64,000 nt of DNA. It comes from an uncultured Porphyromonadaceae bacterium. Its GTDB lineage: Bacteria > Bacteroidota > Bacteroidia > Bacteroidales > Muribaculaceae. The notes under the pieces were generated by a model. That model saw only the letters and a program-made list of their open reading frames with translations. It was not told the DNA's origin and searched no databases. Positions 34,102-42,941 of the stretch are shown piece by piece. Every line of letters begins with the position of its first letter. Position 1 is the first letter of the stretch. The stretch spans positions 62,001-126,000 of the forward strand of contig CAMNRO010000003.1 of NCBI GenBank assembly GCA_946553045.1, written 5' to 3'. The position numbers and the translations under genes were made by a program.

Positions 34102-34683
34102 TTAGATACCCTCGAAGACGATACCATTGGCGGCAGCGGCTTCTTTGATAGCTTTGAGCGATTTGATTTTGGTGCGGCTGTAGCCGAAGTGTTCTGCGAG
34201 ATATGCTTTGGCCGCGTCGGGGTCGGAGATGACGATTGTTTTAAGGCCGCTGTTTTCGGCTTCATCTTCGGCTTGGTCGTCGTCGATGATGTCGGCCTCG
34301 CTTTCATCTTCCGAGGTCTGCTGTTCGCTTTCAGGTGCGATGTCGTCGGCTTCGACGACGGCCGGTGCGCTGACAGTTTCTTCGACAGTGGTAGTTGGTG
34401 CTGGCGCGTCGCCGGTGGAGTTGACGGGCTGCTGTTCGGGTACGATTTCGGGTTGGGGCTTGGGAGCAGGTTTGTTACGCGGTTTCTCGGGGATATATCG
34501 GGGGTCTGCCCTGAAGAGTGTACCGAACTTGTAGTGACGCTCCATAGCCTTGATGATTTCGGGGTCGTCGGTATAGAATACACTGCCACCGCCTGTAAGT
34601 GCGCTGAAAGCGATGTGTCGATTTGCCCCGGACGACAGCACTACATTTATGCTGACGTTGGTTTTGGCGATGTACTTTTTCAT
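34102..34683 (-). CDS. structural protein with disordered middle, 193 aa
   Basis: N-terminal beta-rich segment (TNVSINVVLSSGANRHIAFSAL). A long Pro/Glu/Ala-rich disordered middle (about residues 65-150) follows. The C-terminal ~40 residues (SDPDAAKAYLAEHFGYSRTK) look like a small helical HeH/LEM-type domain. It follows the major capsid gene and could be a head-decoration or neck protein. Function inferred from place. Confidence 0.6.
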   Translation of the reverse strand: MKKYIAKTNVSINVVLSSGANRHIAFSALTGGGSVFYTDDPEIIKAMERHYKFGTLFRADPRYIPEKPRNKPAPKPQPEIVPEQQPVNSTGDAPAPTTTVEETVSAPAVVEADDIAPESEQQTSEDESEADIIDDDQAEDEAENSGLKTIVISDPDAAKAYLAEHFGYSRTKIKSLKAIKEAAAANGIVFEGI

Positions 34684-34741
34684 TGCTATTGGTTTGAAAT
34701 GGTTATCGGCTTGCCGCTTTTGAGCTTGCCGAAAAAGAAAA

Positions 34742-34773
34742 GGGGCGGGCGGTTGGGTTTAACCGTCCACCCC
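34742..34773 (-). terminator. terminator between capsid and downstream genes
   Basis: On the minus strand GGGGTGGACGGTT pairs with AACCGCCCGCCCC (13 bp, one A-C mismatch, one G-U), followed by TTTTCTTTTT. It lies 41 bases past the capsid stop codon. It probably lets the capsid gene be made in excess over the downstream genes by partial termination. Confidence 0.82.
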
Positions 34774-34813
34774 TCTTACATGAAGAAAAAACTTACTACT
34801 ACTTGTGATGAAT

Positions 34814-36265
34814 TTACACAGTGGCTGCGCCGCCGGTCGGGGGCTGTGCGAGACGCATACGGGCGTGAGCCTTGGCGTAACGCAGATAGAGGCAGGCAAC
34901 TTCCTGAATTACTACTGCGTCAGTGTTGCGAATACCGGCAGTCTTCAGGTCGAGGACATTACGGGCCCACGATACATGAGTCTTCTTCGAAAGATATTCG
35001 GGATCCATTGCGAAGCCGCAATCGCTCATACCGTTTGCGTCGAAAAGCTCGTGGTGGATAGTCAGCACTTCGCCGAAGTCAGTATCCCACGATTTGAATT
35101 TCAAGTTCCATACTTCTACGGTGTCTTTCAGACGGAATTTCTCACTCTTGATTTTCGAGAATGCCGACAACATATCGGAACCGCAGAAAAGAATTTTGCG
35201 CTTGTTGCCGATACCCGTGCCGACAAAGAGGTCTTTAGTGATGTCCACAAGGTTGTCGTCGGTAATTACGGCACATTTGGCGGTGTCGTCCCATACGCCT
35301 ACCTCGATGTCCTTACCGGCCATGTACCAAATGCCGCCGGTAAACCATGTGTTCATGCCCTCTTTGGCAACGTGTTTGATTACATTCTTTACGCCGAAAA
35401 GATAGGTGTTTTCCTGAGAGAGTCGCATATCGTAGATACCGTCTTCCTCAATGTCCGAGAAACTCCAATTTACTTCTTTGGCGGCAATCTTGTCAAAGGT
35501 CGACTGTTCTACCTGAATCATGAAGTTCTGACAATACTGCACTTCGGGCATAGGAATGTTGTTGAAGCGGCCAGTCTGCACATCAAGCTCTCCACAGGCT
35601 TTACCCATGCGCACGAGTGTAGTGCCGCTGGGAATGGCGGGTACGAGTGTGGCATAGCCGGTGGTCGCGTCCTTGTCGCCGTTCACGGCATAAACCGTTG
35701 GCATATTGGTGTCGGTACTCTTACCGCACACACACAGCACGAGGTCAGGCACATTGTCGCTGTCGGTGGGATAGGCAACACCCTTGTCGTCATACAAGCC
35801 TTTCACGCCAACAACGCGGATTGTGTCATCGAGTGTGAACATATTGGCATCGTCGACGGGCAGGGTAATCGACGCGCCGGAAGTCTGCGCCGTTACGGCT
35901 TTATTGGTCTTACATGAGATAGGTCGAGTGCCGACGCTGTAGTATTTGACTTCAAACGACTTGCACGACGAGGATTTTGCGTAGCGTGAAATCTGGTCGA
36001 TAGGCGTTGCCATAGGACGGATTTTGATGATACGCTTGTCGATGTCCTGCATGTAGAAGTTGGGGTCGCCGTCCTCGCGCCCCTGCGTCTCGGTCGCGAT
36101 ACCGTCAGTGCCACCTGTGCCGTCTGCACCGGCATTTACTTTACCTGCGTCGGGGAGGTCGCTGGCTGCGGCCATGTAAACCCCGGAGCTTGCCCCCGCA
36201 ACGAGGGCAATCATACTCAGCATGAAACTGAGCAGAAAACGAGTTGTCTTTTTAACTGTTTCCAT
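34814..36265 (-). CDS. major capsid protein (HK97-like, tentative)
   Basis: 483 aa. Position directly after a scaffold-like gene and before a strong terminator, size, and segments such as DIDKRIIKIRPMATPIDQISRY (N-arm) and NKRKILFCGSDMLSAF fit a DUF5309-like HK97-type capsid protein. Odd: the annotated N-terminus has a signal-peptide-like hydrophobic run (RFLLSFMLSMIALVAGASSG). A later start at MAAASDLPDAGKV would remove it, or maturation could. Confidence 0.7.
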   Translation of the reverse strand: METVKKTTRFLLSFMLSMIALVAGASSGVYMAAASDLPDAGKVNAGADGTGGTDGIATETQGREDGDPNFYMQDIDKRIIKIRPMATPIDQISRYAKSSSCKSFEVKYYSVGTRPISCKTNKAVTAQTSGASITLPVDDANMFTLDDTIRVVGVKGLYDDKGVAYPTDSDNVPDLVLCVCGKSTDTNMPTVYAVNGDKDATTGYATLVPAIPSGTTLVRMGKACGELDVQTGRFNNIPMPEVQYCQNFMIQVEQSTFDKIAAKEVNWSFSDIEEDGIYDMRLSQENTYLFGVKNVIKHVAKEGMNTWFTGGIWYMAGKDIEVGVWDDTAKCAVITDDNLVDITKDLFVGTGIGNKRKILFCGSDMLSAFSKIKSEKFRLKDTVEVWNLKFKSWDTDFGEVLTIHHELFDANGMSDCGFAMDPEYLSKKTHVSWARNVLDLKTAGIRNTDAVVIQEVACLYLRYAKAHARMRLAQPPTGGAATV

Positions 36266-36304
36266 TGTGATTGTTGTTAAATTGGTTATTGATATTGGGT
36301 TGAA

Positions 36305-37096
36305 TTATCGTTTGATAGGTGTGCGCTTCTCGCCGCCACGTTCAAAGATGTTCATGTTGCCGTCGGCGTAGCGATCGATTGCACCCATATCGGGCATGGC
36401 CGGTTTACGACGACCGCCGCCGTTCTTGCCGTCGAGCTGTGCTGTACCGTCGCCGCGAGTGGGTTTGCGCAGGGTTTCGGTTACCTTTGCATTCTTGCCT
36501 CGCACTTCGCCTTCTTCTCCGGCTTGGGCAACGTCGTTGTCGTAGTTCTGCGCTTTGATAATCATTTCGATTGTTTCGGGCGAGAATTTGCCCATCATTG
36601 CGTCTTTGACTACGCCGATAAACCATGCCATAGCGTCGTCTATCTGCTCGTCGCTCAAGCCTTTCTCCTGTTGTGCTTTTTCGAGTAAGGTCAGTGACTC
36701 AATCAGGTTCGCGGAATACTCTTCTTCGTATTGCTTCTCTTTCGCAACACGCTCCATATATTCCTTGTTGGCCTCGGCGATGGCTTCCTGTTTTTCGGGG
36801 TCGTCGATAGCGTCTTTAATGTCGTCGCCATACAGGCGTATAAGAGCAACGGCAGGGTCGTCTCCGTCTTTCCACCCCATCATCAGCCGGGCTGAACGTG
36901 GGTCGGCTGTAAACATGTCCGAAAACTTGCCCTCGCGCTCCTTATAGCCTGCAAGCTCACTGTCGTATTGGTCGTAATCGTCGTTAATTCGGCCAAATAA
37001 TTGTTCATCGTCGTCGAATTGCTCGTCAGGGTATTTGCCCCTCAAACGCTCCAACGCCAAATCGCGCTTGCTCTTAACTGTTTCGGTTTCAGCCAT
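36305..37096 (-). CDS. scaffold-like protein, 263 aa
   Basis: Highly charged and helical, with an acidic start (KYPDEQFDDDEQLFGRINDDYD) and a coiled-coil middle (EANKEYMERVAKEKQYEEEYS). It ends in a basic tail (FERGGEKRTPIKR). This composition and the position immediately upstream of the capsid gene are typical of capsid scaffolding proteins. First gene of the late minus-strand operon, with its own promoter. Confidence 0.75.
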   Translation of the reverse strand: MAETETVKSKRDLALERLRGKYPDEQFDDDEQLFGRINDDYDQYDSELAGYKEREGKFSDMFTADPRSARLMMGWKDGDDPAVALIRLYGDDIKDAIDDPEKQEAIAEANKEYMERVAKEKQYEEEYSANLIESLTLLEKAQQEKGLSDEQIDDAMAWFIGVVKDAMMGKFSPETIEMIIKAQNYDNDVAQAGEEGEVRGKNAKVTETLRKPTRGDGTAQLDGKNGGGRRKPAMPDMGAIDRYADGNMNIFERGGEKRTPIKR

Positions 37097-37135
37097 AATG
37101 GATTGGGTTTAAGTTGTTGTTATTATTTTCCTCCG

Positions 37136-37143
37136 CAAATATA
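37136..37143 (-). promoter_or_regulatory. Bacteroidetes-type -7 box of the late operon
   Basis: Reads TATATTTG on the minus strand, matching the TAnnTTTG -7 consensus, 40 bases upstream of the scaffold start. It lies directly beside an inverted repeat (37141-37156), suggesting regulated late transcription. Confidence 0.6.
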
Positions 37144-37156
37144 CATTCTAATGTAT
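37141..37156. promoter_or_regulatory. candidate operator, ATACATT-CT-AATGTAT
   Basis: A perfect 7-bp inverted repeat with a 2-base spacer overlaps the upstream edge of the -7 box of the late operon and lies between two divergent operons. Size and symmetry fit a dimeric regulator site. The regulator is not identified in the window. Confidence 0.45.
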
Positions 37157-37234
37157 CCGGGTGGCTTTTATCTTTTACCCCTTGTTGGCTAAATTTACAA
37201 GTATAAAGAGTCAAATGGCAGAACCAATTTTGCA

Positions 37235-37666
37235 ATGAAAAACGTTGGCAGCAAAAGCGAATATCACAGGGAAAGGACGCGAGATTTACTACGGGCATAT
37301 TTCAGGTATCTGAGAAAGTGCAAACACGTCTCTATGCCCGATGTTTTTAAAAACATCGTAGACATGCCGGCCTCCCGCTTTTGGGTGTCTACGCCGCGTG
37401 CAGCAGTGGTAATTGCCAGTATCAGGCGTGGCGACAAATTGCACTACATGAGGCCAAACAAACGTGAAATGTTTTTCGAGATATACCGGAGAGTCGTAAA
37501 TCTGAGTCTCAAATACTCCGATTGGTCCATGCCAAAGCTGATTGAAACTGTAATCGCACAACCGGCCCCTAAATTCTATTTAGCTCCCGGAAGTGCGCGT
37601 GTCCTAATTCTTAAAGCGAGAAAACAATGGTTTGCGGAAAAATCGAAAAGACTGCGGGGTTGTTAA
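37235..37666 (+). CDS. probable small terminase subunit, 143 aa
   Basis: Basic helical protein: RTRDLLRAYFRYLRKCKHVSMP, then PASRFWVSTPRAAVVIASIRRGD and QPAPKFYLAPGSARVLILKA. Two similar helix-turn units containing RFWVSxxRA and KFYLxxGSA make a DNA-binding role likely. It opens the short plus-strand operon holding the large terminase. Assignment as small terminase is by context. Confidence 0.55.
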   Translation: MKNVGSKSEYHRERTRDLLRAYFRYLRKCKHVSMPDVFKNIVDMPASRFWVSTPRAAVVIASIRRGDKLHYMRPNKREMFFEIYRRVVNLSLKYSDWSMPKLIETVIAQPAPKFYLAPGSARVLILKARKQWFAEKSKRLRGC

Positions 37667-38124
37667 TCGCAGCTTACGTCCTTGCGTCAGCACTTATATA
37701 TGTGCCGGATTGGAACGTAGTCGGTGCTACTGCTGACTGCGGCATACTTCAGCGGCTTGGCTATTCTTTCTTCCATGCGTCATTGCTACATGCGTCAATA
37801 AATGCTTGGTGTTTCATTTCTATACTTTTCCTCTACAACGTGACATGGTGGCGTATGGCCGTAGCTTATGCAATAGCCGTAGCTGCTCCTGACTTTGTTT
37901 TGTCAACAATGCCTACTGTTGGACTTTCGGCAGTTTGTTTTGCCTTGCTCGGCTCGATCGCTTTTCAGGCGAAACGCAAAATATATTACAATGGCTGTAT
38001 GGCATTGTATATCGCTCTCGGTTTTATGTTTCCACTCGTAAATGGGTGGCTTCATTTTTACAGTTATGTAGCCGGGCTGTTTGTCGGCTTCCTTAATATG
38101 CCAATACCATGCAGAAGGAAGTAA
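37627..38124 (+). CDS. rhomboid-like membrane protein, 165 aa
   Basis: Five to six spans. HASLLHASINAWCFISILFL corresponds to the rhomboid HxxxN-type helix, TVGLSAVCFALLGS to the helix with the catalytic serine (normally GxSG), and HFYSYVAGLFVGF to the helix with the catalytic histidine. At the usual histidine position (HxxG) there is tyrosine, and the nearest histidine is 4 residues earlier. It is either a divergent intramembrane protease or an inactive pseudo-rhomboid. It overlaps both terminase-related neighbours. Confidence 0.65.
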   Translation: MVCGKIEKTAGLLIAAYVLASALIYVPDWNVVGATADCGILQRLGYSFFHASLLHASINAWCFISILFLYNVTWWRMAVAYAIAVAAPDFVLSTMPTVGLSAVCFALLGSIAFQAKRKIYYNGCMALYIALGFMFPLVNGWLHFYSYVAGLFVGFLNMPIPCRRK

Positions 38125-40217
38125 CACAAATACTCAAAATCAATCAGGAGCGGTTGGATGAAATTCACGCTCCGTTTAATCCTATAACCGGCAAAGGGTC
38201 GGTCGGCACTCGCTTCGAGTGTGTGATTGAAGACTTCCCGATAAAACGCCAATGGCTACCGGAAGCAATGCGCAAAACCCCACTTGTGCGACGGCTTCTG
38301 GCCGCTGGCTCTATCGAGACGTTCTTATGTGATACTCTCGGCGTAGAATATGACGATGAAGAAGAATATGAGGCTGACCGCCTGAAAGTCGTTGAACAGT
38401 TTGTGCGTATACGTTCCCGACATGACTTTCCGTTTTGGGCAGCAACGTATGTTTGGATTAAGAATAAGGGCGGCGGCGAGGATGTGCTGTTTCGCCTTAC
38501 AAGACCACAGCGTCGTTTTGTAGAGCGTCTTGAAGAAAAACGTCTTGCCGGTAAGCCCATTCGTCTTATCCTTTTGAAAGCTCGACAGTGGGGCGGCTCT
38601 ACAACGTCGCAGCTGTATATGGCATGGTTGCAGCTCGTTCATCGAGTCGGCCTCAACTCGCTAATTATCGCACACCAAACATCAGGTTCGGACGAAATCC
38701 GTGATATGTTCAATCGTATGCTCGACCGATACCCGGTGGAAATGCTCTATAAGCTGGGGGCTGACTATGACGACAACGAACCTAAACTTGTCGGGGTCGG
38801 TATGTCGGGCCTTATTCATGCCGTACCACAGCGCAACTGCAAAATCAAGATTGGCACAGCTAAAAATCCCGACTCGTGTCGTGGCGGAGACTACAATCTC
38901 GTTCACTGTTCCGAGGTCGGTATATGGGAGAAGACCGAAAAGAAATCGCCTGAAGATATTGTGCGCTCGGCCTGTTCGGGTGTACTTTATAAGCCCTATA
39001 CCATGATTGTTTATGAGTCAACCGCCAATGGTACGGGCAATTTCTTTCAGGTTGAATACGACGCAGCCAAGAAAGGAAAGTCGCAATTTGAAGCAATGTT
39101 TGTCTCGTGGTTCGATATTGAGCAATATTCACTCGATTTTGAAAGCGAAGCCGAAAAACAAGAGTTTGCCGGGTGGCTGTATGACAATCGGGAGAATGGC
39201 AATGCCACTTCGGAGCGTGAGGAGTGCGGCCGTTATCTTTGGTGGTTGTGGGAAAAGGGCGCGACGCTTGAGGCTATAAATTGGTATATCCGTGAACGTG
39301 CCAAGTCTAATGAACACGCTATTATGGCTTCGGAATATCCGTCCGATGATGTAGAGGCATTCGTTCATTCCGGCACTCGTGTATTCGACAAATACCGTGT
39401 CGAGGCGTTGAAGTCTACATGCAAGCCACCCTCTCAAATTGGCGACGTATATGCTGACTTCGACGAGGGCAAAAAGGCGTTACAAAATTTGCGCTTCCGT
39501 GAGGATCGGCAGGGCTTGTTGTGGGTATGGGCGCAACCCGAAATAGACCCGGAAGAAAAAGTGACTAATCGCTACCTTACTGTTGTCGATGTCGGCGGCC
39601 GCTCTCATAAGGCCGACTGGTCGGTAATCGTTGTCTTCGACCGCCTGTTTATGGCCGAGGGTGGCAAGCCTGTTGTTGTGGCTCAATGGTATGGTCATAT
39701 CGACATAGACCTCTTGGCATGGAAAGCTGCGCAGATTGCAGCTTACTATGATAATTCATTGCTCGTTATTGAGAGCAATACTCTCGAAACGCACGATAAA
39801 GAGCGTAATGTCGACGGCGACCAATCACAATTTATTCTTAATCAGGTCAAGGACGTTTACCCAAACCTTTATGAGCGTAAGCAACCCGAAGAAGCGATTG
39901 TCGAAGGTGCGCCTAAAAGATACGGCTTCCATACCAACATCGCCACAAAGCCGATGATTATCTCAACACTCGTTAAGGTTATTCGTGAGGCTATGTATGT
40001 CGAGCGCGACGAGCGTTGTCTTGCAGAGTATAACTTCTACGAGAAGCGTAAAAACGGCAGTTTCGGAGCTATCGTAGGCAAGCATGACGACTTGTTGATG
40101 ACACGCGCCATTGGCTTGCACATCTGCTTCTACGAAATGGATATGCCTAAAATCATACCTGTGCAAAAGAAATATAACCGTGGCCGTCGGAAACCAATAT
40201 CTGCCGCCACTTTCTAA
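38109..40217 (+). CDS. terL: terminase large subunit
   Basis: 702 aa. ATPase part: Walker A-like KARQWGGSTTSQ near residue 160 and Walker B NLVHCSEVGIWE near 270. Nuclease part (RNase H fold): TVVDVGGRSHKADWSV near 500, LLVIESNTLE near 555 and GKHDDLLMTRA near 660, giving the acidic metal-binding set. It drives DNA into the procapsid and cuts the concatemer. It overlaps the rhomboid-like gene by 16 bases. Confidence 0.92.
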   Translation: MQKEVTQILKINQERLDEIHAPFNPITGKGSVGTRFECVIEDFPIKRQWLPEAMRKTPLVRRLLAAGSIETFLCDTLGVEYDDEEEYEADRLKVVEQFVRIRSRHDFPFWAATYVWIKNKGGGEDVLFRLTRPQRRFVERLEEKRLAGKPIRLILLKARQWGGSTTSQLYMAWLQLVHRVGLNSLIIAHQTSGSDEIRDMFNRMLDRYPVEMLYKLGADYDDNEPKLVGVGMSGLIHAVPQRNCKIKIGTAKNPDSCRGGDYNLVHCSEVGIWEKTEKKSPEDIVRSACSGVLYKPYTMIVYESTANGTGNFFQVEYDAAKKGKSQFEAMFVSWFDIEQYSLDFESEAEKQEFAGWLYDNRENGNATSEREECGRYLWWLWEKGATLEAINWYIRERAKSNEHAIMASEYPSDDVEAFVHSGTRVFDKYRVEALKSTCKPPSQIGDVYADFDEGKKALQNLRFREDRQGLLWVWAQPEIDPEEKVTNRYLTVVDVGGRSHKADWSVIVVFDRLFMAEGGKPVVVAQWYGHIDIDLLAWKAAQIAAYYDNSLLVIESNTLETHDKERNVDGDQSQFILNQVKDVYPNLYERKQPEEAIVEGAPKRYGFHTNIATKPMIISTLVKVIREAMYVERDERCLAEYNFYEKRKNGSFGAIVGKHDDLLMTRAIGLHICFYEMDMPKIIPVQKKYNRGRRKPISAATF

Positions 40218-40252
40218 TAACTCACTCTATCTAATAACTCACACTAAACGAT

Positions 40253-40612
40253 ATGAACATCTTTAGAAAATTCAAAGCAAGCCTCCGACTCCGTGAGGCA
40301 ATTAAGATGGCCGACAAGGCACATCGTGAAACAGGACACCGCTACTACGTCATGCCCCAGCATGGCAGTGGCGGCAAGAAGCTCGTCATAATGGACCGCT
40401 ACAACTTCCGTCGTCTCAAGATGAAGCACTACATTCATCGAGAGGCTCGTGTCTTCGACCTCGTGCGAGAGTGCTTCTACTGCACCGGCTACAGCGACGG
40501 CAATCAGTTCCTCGCGCCCGAAGACCGCAAGAAGAAAGTAATCCAATACTTCGCATGGGTCGAGGCCGACCGCAGAGCGACAAAAGCTCGTCGGAAGAAT
40601 GGGAAAGTATAG
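40253..40612 (+). CDS. basic hypothetical protein, 119 aa
   Basis: Arg/Lys-rich helical protein (NIFRKFKASLRLREAIKMADKA) with GHRYYVMPQHGSGGKKLVIMDR in the middle. Widespread in Bacteroidetes phages, in my recollection, next to terL. It may bind DNA or the terminase. Function unknown. Confidence 0.65.
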   Translation: MNIFRKFKASLRLREAIKMADKAHRETGHRYYVMPQHGSGGKKLVIMDRYNFRRLKMKHYIHREARVFDLVRECFYCTGYSDGNQFLAPEDRKKKVIQYFAWVEADRRATKARRKNGKV

Positions 40613-40829
40613 CGTCGGTTATCATGGCCCGAAAATAGGTCGAGACTTACAGGGTATTGCTACGCTCACGCACGACCCTGTCGCAATAGATAATCTACGG
40701 CATGAGCAAAACTCACAAGCGGACAATGAACTTGACAAGGTATGGAGCGGAGCCGCTGCCGACATAGAGAAAGTGAAACAAGTAATATTAGAAGCTACGG
40801 GCATTCCTAAAGAAGCTTTTGAAAATTAA
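40599..40829 (+). CDS. small hypothetical protein, 76 aa
   Basis: Overlaps the previous gene by 14 bases and ends at the bidirectional terminator. Soluble, with an acidic helix at the C-terminus (ADIEKVKQVILEATGIPKEAF). No family recognised. Confidence 0.55.
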   Translation: MGKYSVGYHGPKIGRDLQGIATLTHDPVAIDNLRHEQNSQADNELDKVWSGAAADIEKVKQVILEATGIPKEAFEN

Positions 40830-40871
40830 ACACGAGGGCGAGTTTCCGTAATGGTTTCTCGCTCTCGTGTT
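40829..40871. terminator. bidirectional terminator between terminase and portal genes
   Basis: A 14-bp stem, AACACGAGGGCGAG/CTCGCTCTCGTGTT, with one G-U pair, an A-rich 5' side and TATTTTA on the 3' side, overlaps the end of the last plus-strand gene. It faces the portal gene stop at 40888. Confidence 0.85.
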
Positions 40872-40887
40872 ATTTTAGAGGAATTGC

Positions 40888-42861
40888 TTACGCCGCCATG
40901 GGTTGGGGGTTCATAAGCATTTGACGTGCGGCCTGAACATTCTGCATATTTGCTCCGGCCTGTACTTGCTGTTGTAACTGCGGCGACATGGCTTCCGGCA
41001 CCTGACCCTGTTCGAGTTGTTCCTTTTGACTGCGGATAGACTGCAATAGGTCGTCGGCAAATGGGAAGTCGCCGTGCTCCAGAAGCTGCTCGACCGAAAT
41101 TGCCTGTGCTTGCCACAACTGCATGAGTATGTCGTTGGCCATTTGTCGGAATGCCGGGGTGTTGGTGCTTTCGACAATAGAGAGGTCGAAGTCGACGTCG
41201 CGTATAGTTTTGGGGTCGTATTCAACCCATGCGTTTTTACCAACAATATTGAATATGCGCTTTGTGTCATAGAACTGTTGCATATTCTTCACGTCCTTTA
41301 TCGCGCCGTCCTTGACAAAGTAGCTGAAGCTGTCGAGCAAGTCAAGCAACGATGTTGTGGCGTTTTGCGTCTGCTGGTTGTAGAGTGCTGCGCTTTGATT
41401 GGCATATCCGGGCTTACCCTGCAATGCGCCGTTCACACCTGAAATGTCTTCAAAGAATTTCAGCTGTAGGTTCAGCAATTCAGTAATACCAATTTGCGTC
41501 GAGTTGTTGGCAATCTGCTGTGGAACGGCAACACCCGGTTTGGGCTTATAGTAGACAATACCGTCAAACTTGCCCCATTCTTCGGCAATATCGTCCATGC
41601 TCATATTGTCAGGCTCACAGCCCTCAGGGAACAGGAGTACGCCTTTTGCGCTTGCCCTCATGATGAAGTCGTAGAGCGTGATGAGGCGGTTGGTGTATCG
41701 TTGTTGGTCGATTACGTCTGCAACAAAACTGTGTATCTCGCCGTCGATGAAAGGGTATGCCTTGAACACATAGGGATGGCTCTTGTGTTCGTATGGTGTT
41801 TCGCCCTCTTTCAGTATGTGGCCGAATGGAGTCAGGTAATAATAGTACCAATAGTGGTCTATCATCCACGTTGCTTTTATGAGCGGAATTTCATCGTCAG
41901 GCATACCGGCCGCACGACCTCGCATAAGACGCTCTTTGTTTATAGAGCCGACCATTTCTTCGTAGTCCTCAACGTCGATTTTGTAGACGTCGCCATTGTT
42001 CAGGTCGTGGCAACGGTAACGGGGCTTGGCTTCCTTACGCCACACTTCTATAACCCTGCAACGTGTGGGGTCGCTCGTAAACAGGAAATCGAAATTTTCA
42101 AGACGTGAGTATCCGAACCGATAGGCGTAGTTGGCGATGTATTGTTTGTTGTGAGCAAAGGTGTATATTTCTCTGAAGCGTCGGTAGTCTTCCGGGCTTT
42201 CGGCAAACTGAGCACATAGCGTCTCAAAAGAAACATCGTGTACTTCGCCGAGACAAGATACATCCCAGCCTCGGAAATCGCGCATATTGTTGTCGATAAA
42301 GAAATTGTTGGGATTAACATAGTCAGTCCAACAGTCCATTTTCTCGTTACGCCAACTATACGACTTCCGATGTACGATTAAACCGCCAATCAAAAATTCT
42401 TCCATGGTTCGGGCATAAACCTCAGTCATGCGGTTTAGCTGCATATTGCACTGCAAGATTGTGGTCATTGTCTCGCCAAGTTTCTGCTCGTCGCGGTCTC
42501 GTGCATAACACGTCGGCTCTTTAGCCTGACTTCGGTATACACCCAGCACATTCCGCACAAGGCGGCGTATTAGGTTATTCTTCAGCGGAACGTTGCCCTG
42601 CTTGCCGATGTATTCTTCCTCGGTCATGGTGCAACCGTCCACCTCGATGATGTCTTTCCATTGGTCGCCGTAGCAATAGCGTTTATTGCGCTGGCGATCG
42701 CGACGGAATTGGTCCATGTTGTTCCAATGGTGTTGTGCTTCCATAAGCACGTCAAACGCTCTCCTGTCGCCTCGCCGCTTTGATGTGGCAACAGTGTCCA
42801 TGTCGTCCTCAATCTCACGAGGACGGACACGGCTCATTCTATGTAGTTTGTCCTTTGCCAT
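40888..42861 (-). CDS. portal protein (P22-like)
   Basis: 657 aa, the length of P22-type portals. Features: helical DVLMEAQHHWNNMDQFRRDRQRNKRY start, LKNNLIRRLVRNVLGVYRSQ, EVWRKEAKPRY, QQRYTNRLITLYDFIMRASAKG, SGVNGALQGKPGYANQS (the tunnel-helix region), and a Gln-rich C-terminal barrel-like tail. It forms the dodecameric vertex through which DNA enters and leaves. Own promoter upstream. Confidence 0.88.
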   Translation of the reverse strand: MAKDKLHRMSRVRPREIEDDMDTVATSKRRGDRRAFDVLMEAQHHWNNMDQFRRDRQRNKRYCYGDQWKDIIEVDGCTMTEEEYIGKQGNVPLKNNLIRRLVRNVLGVYRSQAKEPTCYARDRDEQKLGETMTTILQCNMQLNRMTEVYARTMEEFLIGGLIVHRKSYSWRNEKMDCWTDYVNPNNFFIDNNMRDFRGWDVSCLGEVHDVSFETLCAQFAESPEDYRRFREIYTFAHNKQYIANYAYRFGYSRLENFDFLFTSDPTRCRVIEVWRKEAKPRYRCHDLNNGDVYKIDVEDYEEMVGSINKERLMRGRAAGMPDDEIPLIKATWMIDHYWYYYYLTPFGHILKEGETPYEHKSHPYVFKAYPFIDGEIHSFVADVIDQQRYTNRLITLYDFIMRASAKGVLLFPEGCEPDNMSMDDIAEEWGKFDGIVYYKPKPGVAVPQQIANNSTQIGITELLNLQLKFFEDISGVNGALQGKPGYANQSAALYNQQTQNATTSLLDLLDSFSYFVKDGAIKDVKNMQQFYDTKRIFNIVGKNAWVEYDPKTIRDVDFDLSIVESTNTPAFRQMANDILMQLWQAQAISVEQLLEHGDFPFADDLLQSIRSQKEQLEQGQVPEAMSPQLQQQVQAGANMQNVQAARQMLMNPQPMAA

Positions 42862-42905
42862 ACTTTGTTTCTGCTATGCAGCTTTAGCTGCGGTTTGCCC
42901 GAGGG

Positions 42906-42913
42906 CAAAGATA
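42906..42913 (-). promoter_or_regulatory. -7 box upstream of the portal gene
   Basis: Minus strand reads TATCTTTG, a TAnnTTTG match, about 45 bases upstream of the portal start. Between it and the start lie two small palindromes, GCCC-GA-GGGC and GCAGCT-TT-AGCTGC. It implies that the portal has a separate promoter from the giant gene. Confidence 0.6.
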
Positions 42914-42941
42914 CTGAATATCCTTGCCCCCGGATTGTTAA

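Noticed and set aside
34189-35917. Long plus-strand ORFs (290 and 370 aa) opposite the capsid region
   Set aside because: They lie antisense to well-supported structural genes and have skewed composition and no recognisable features.
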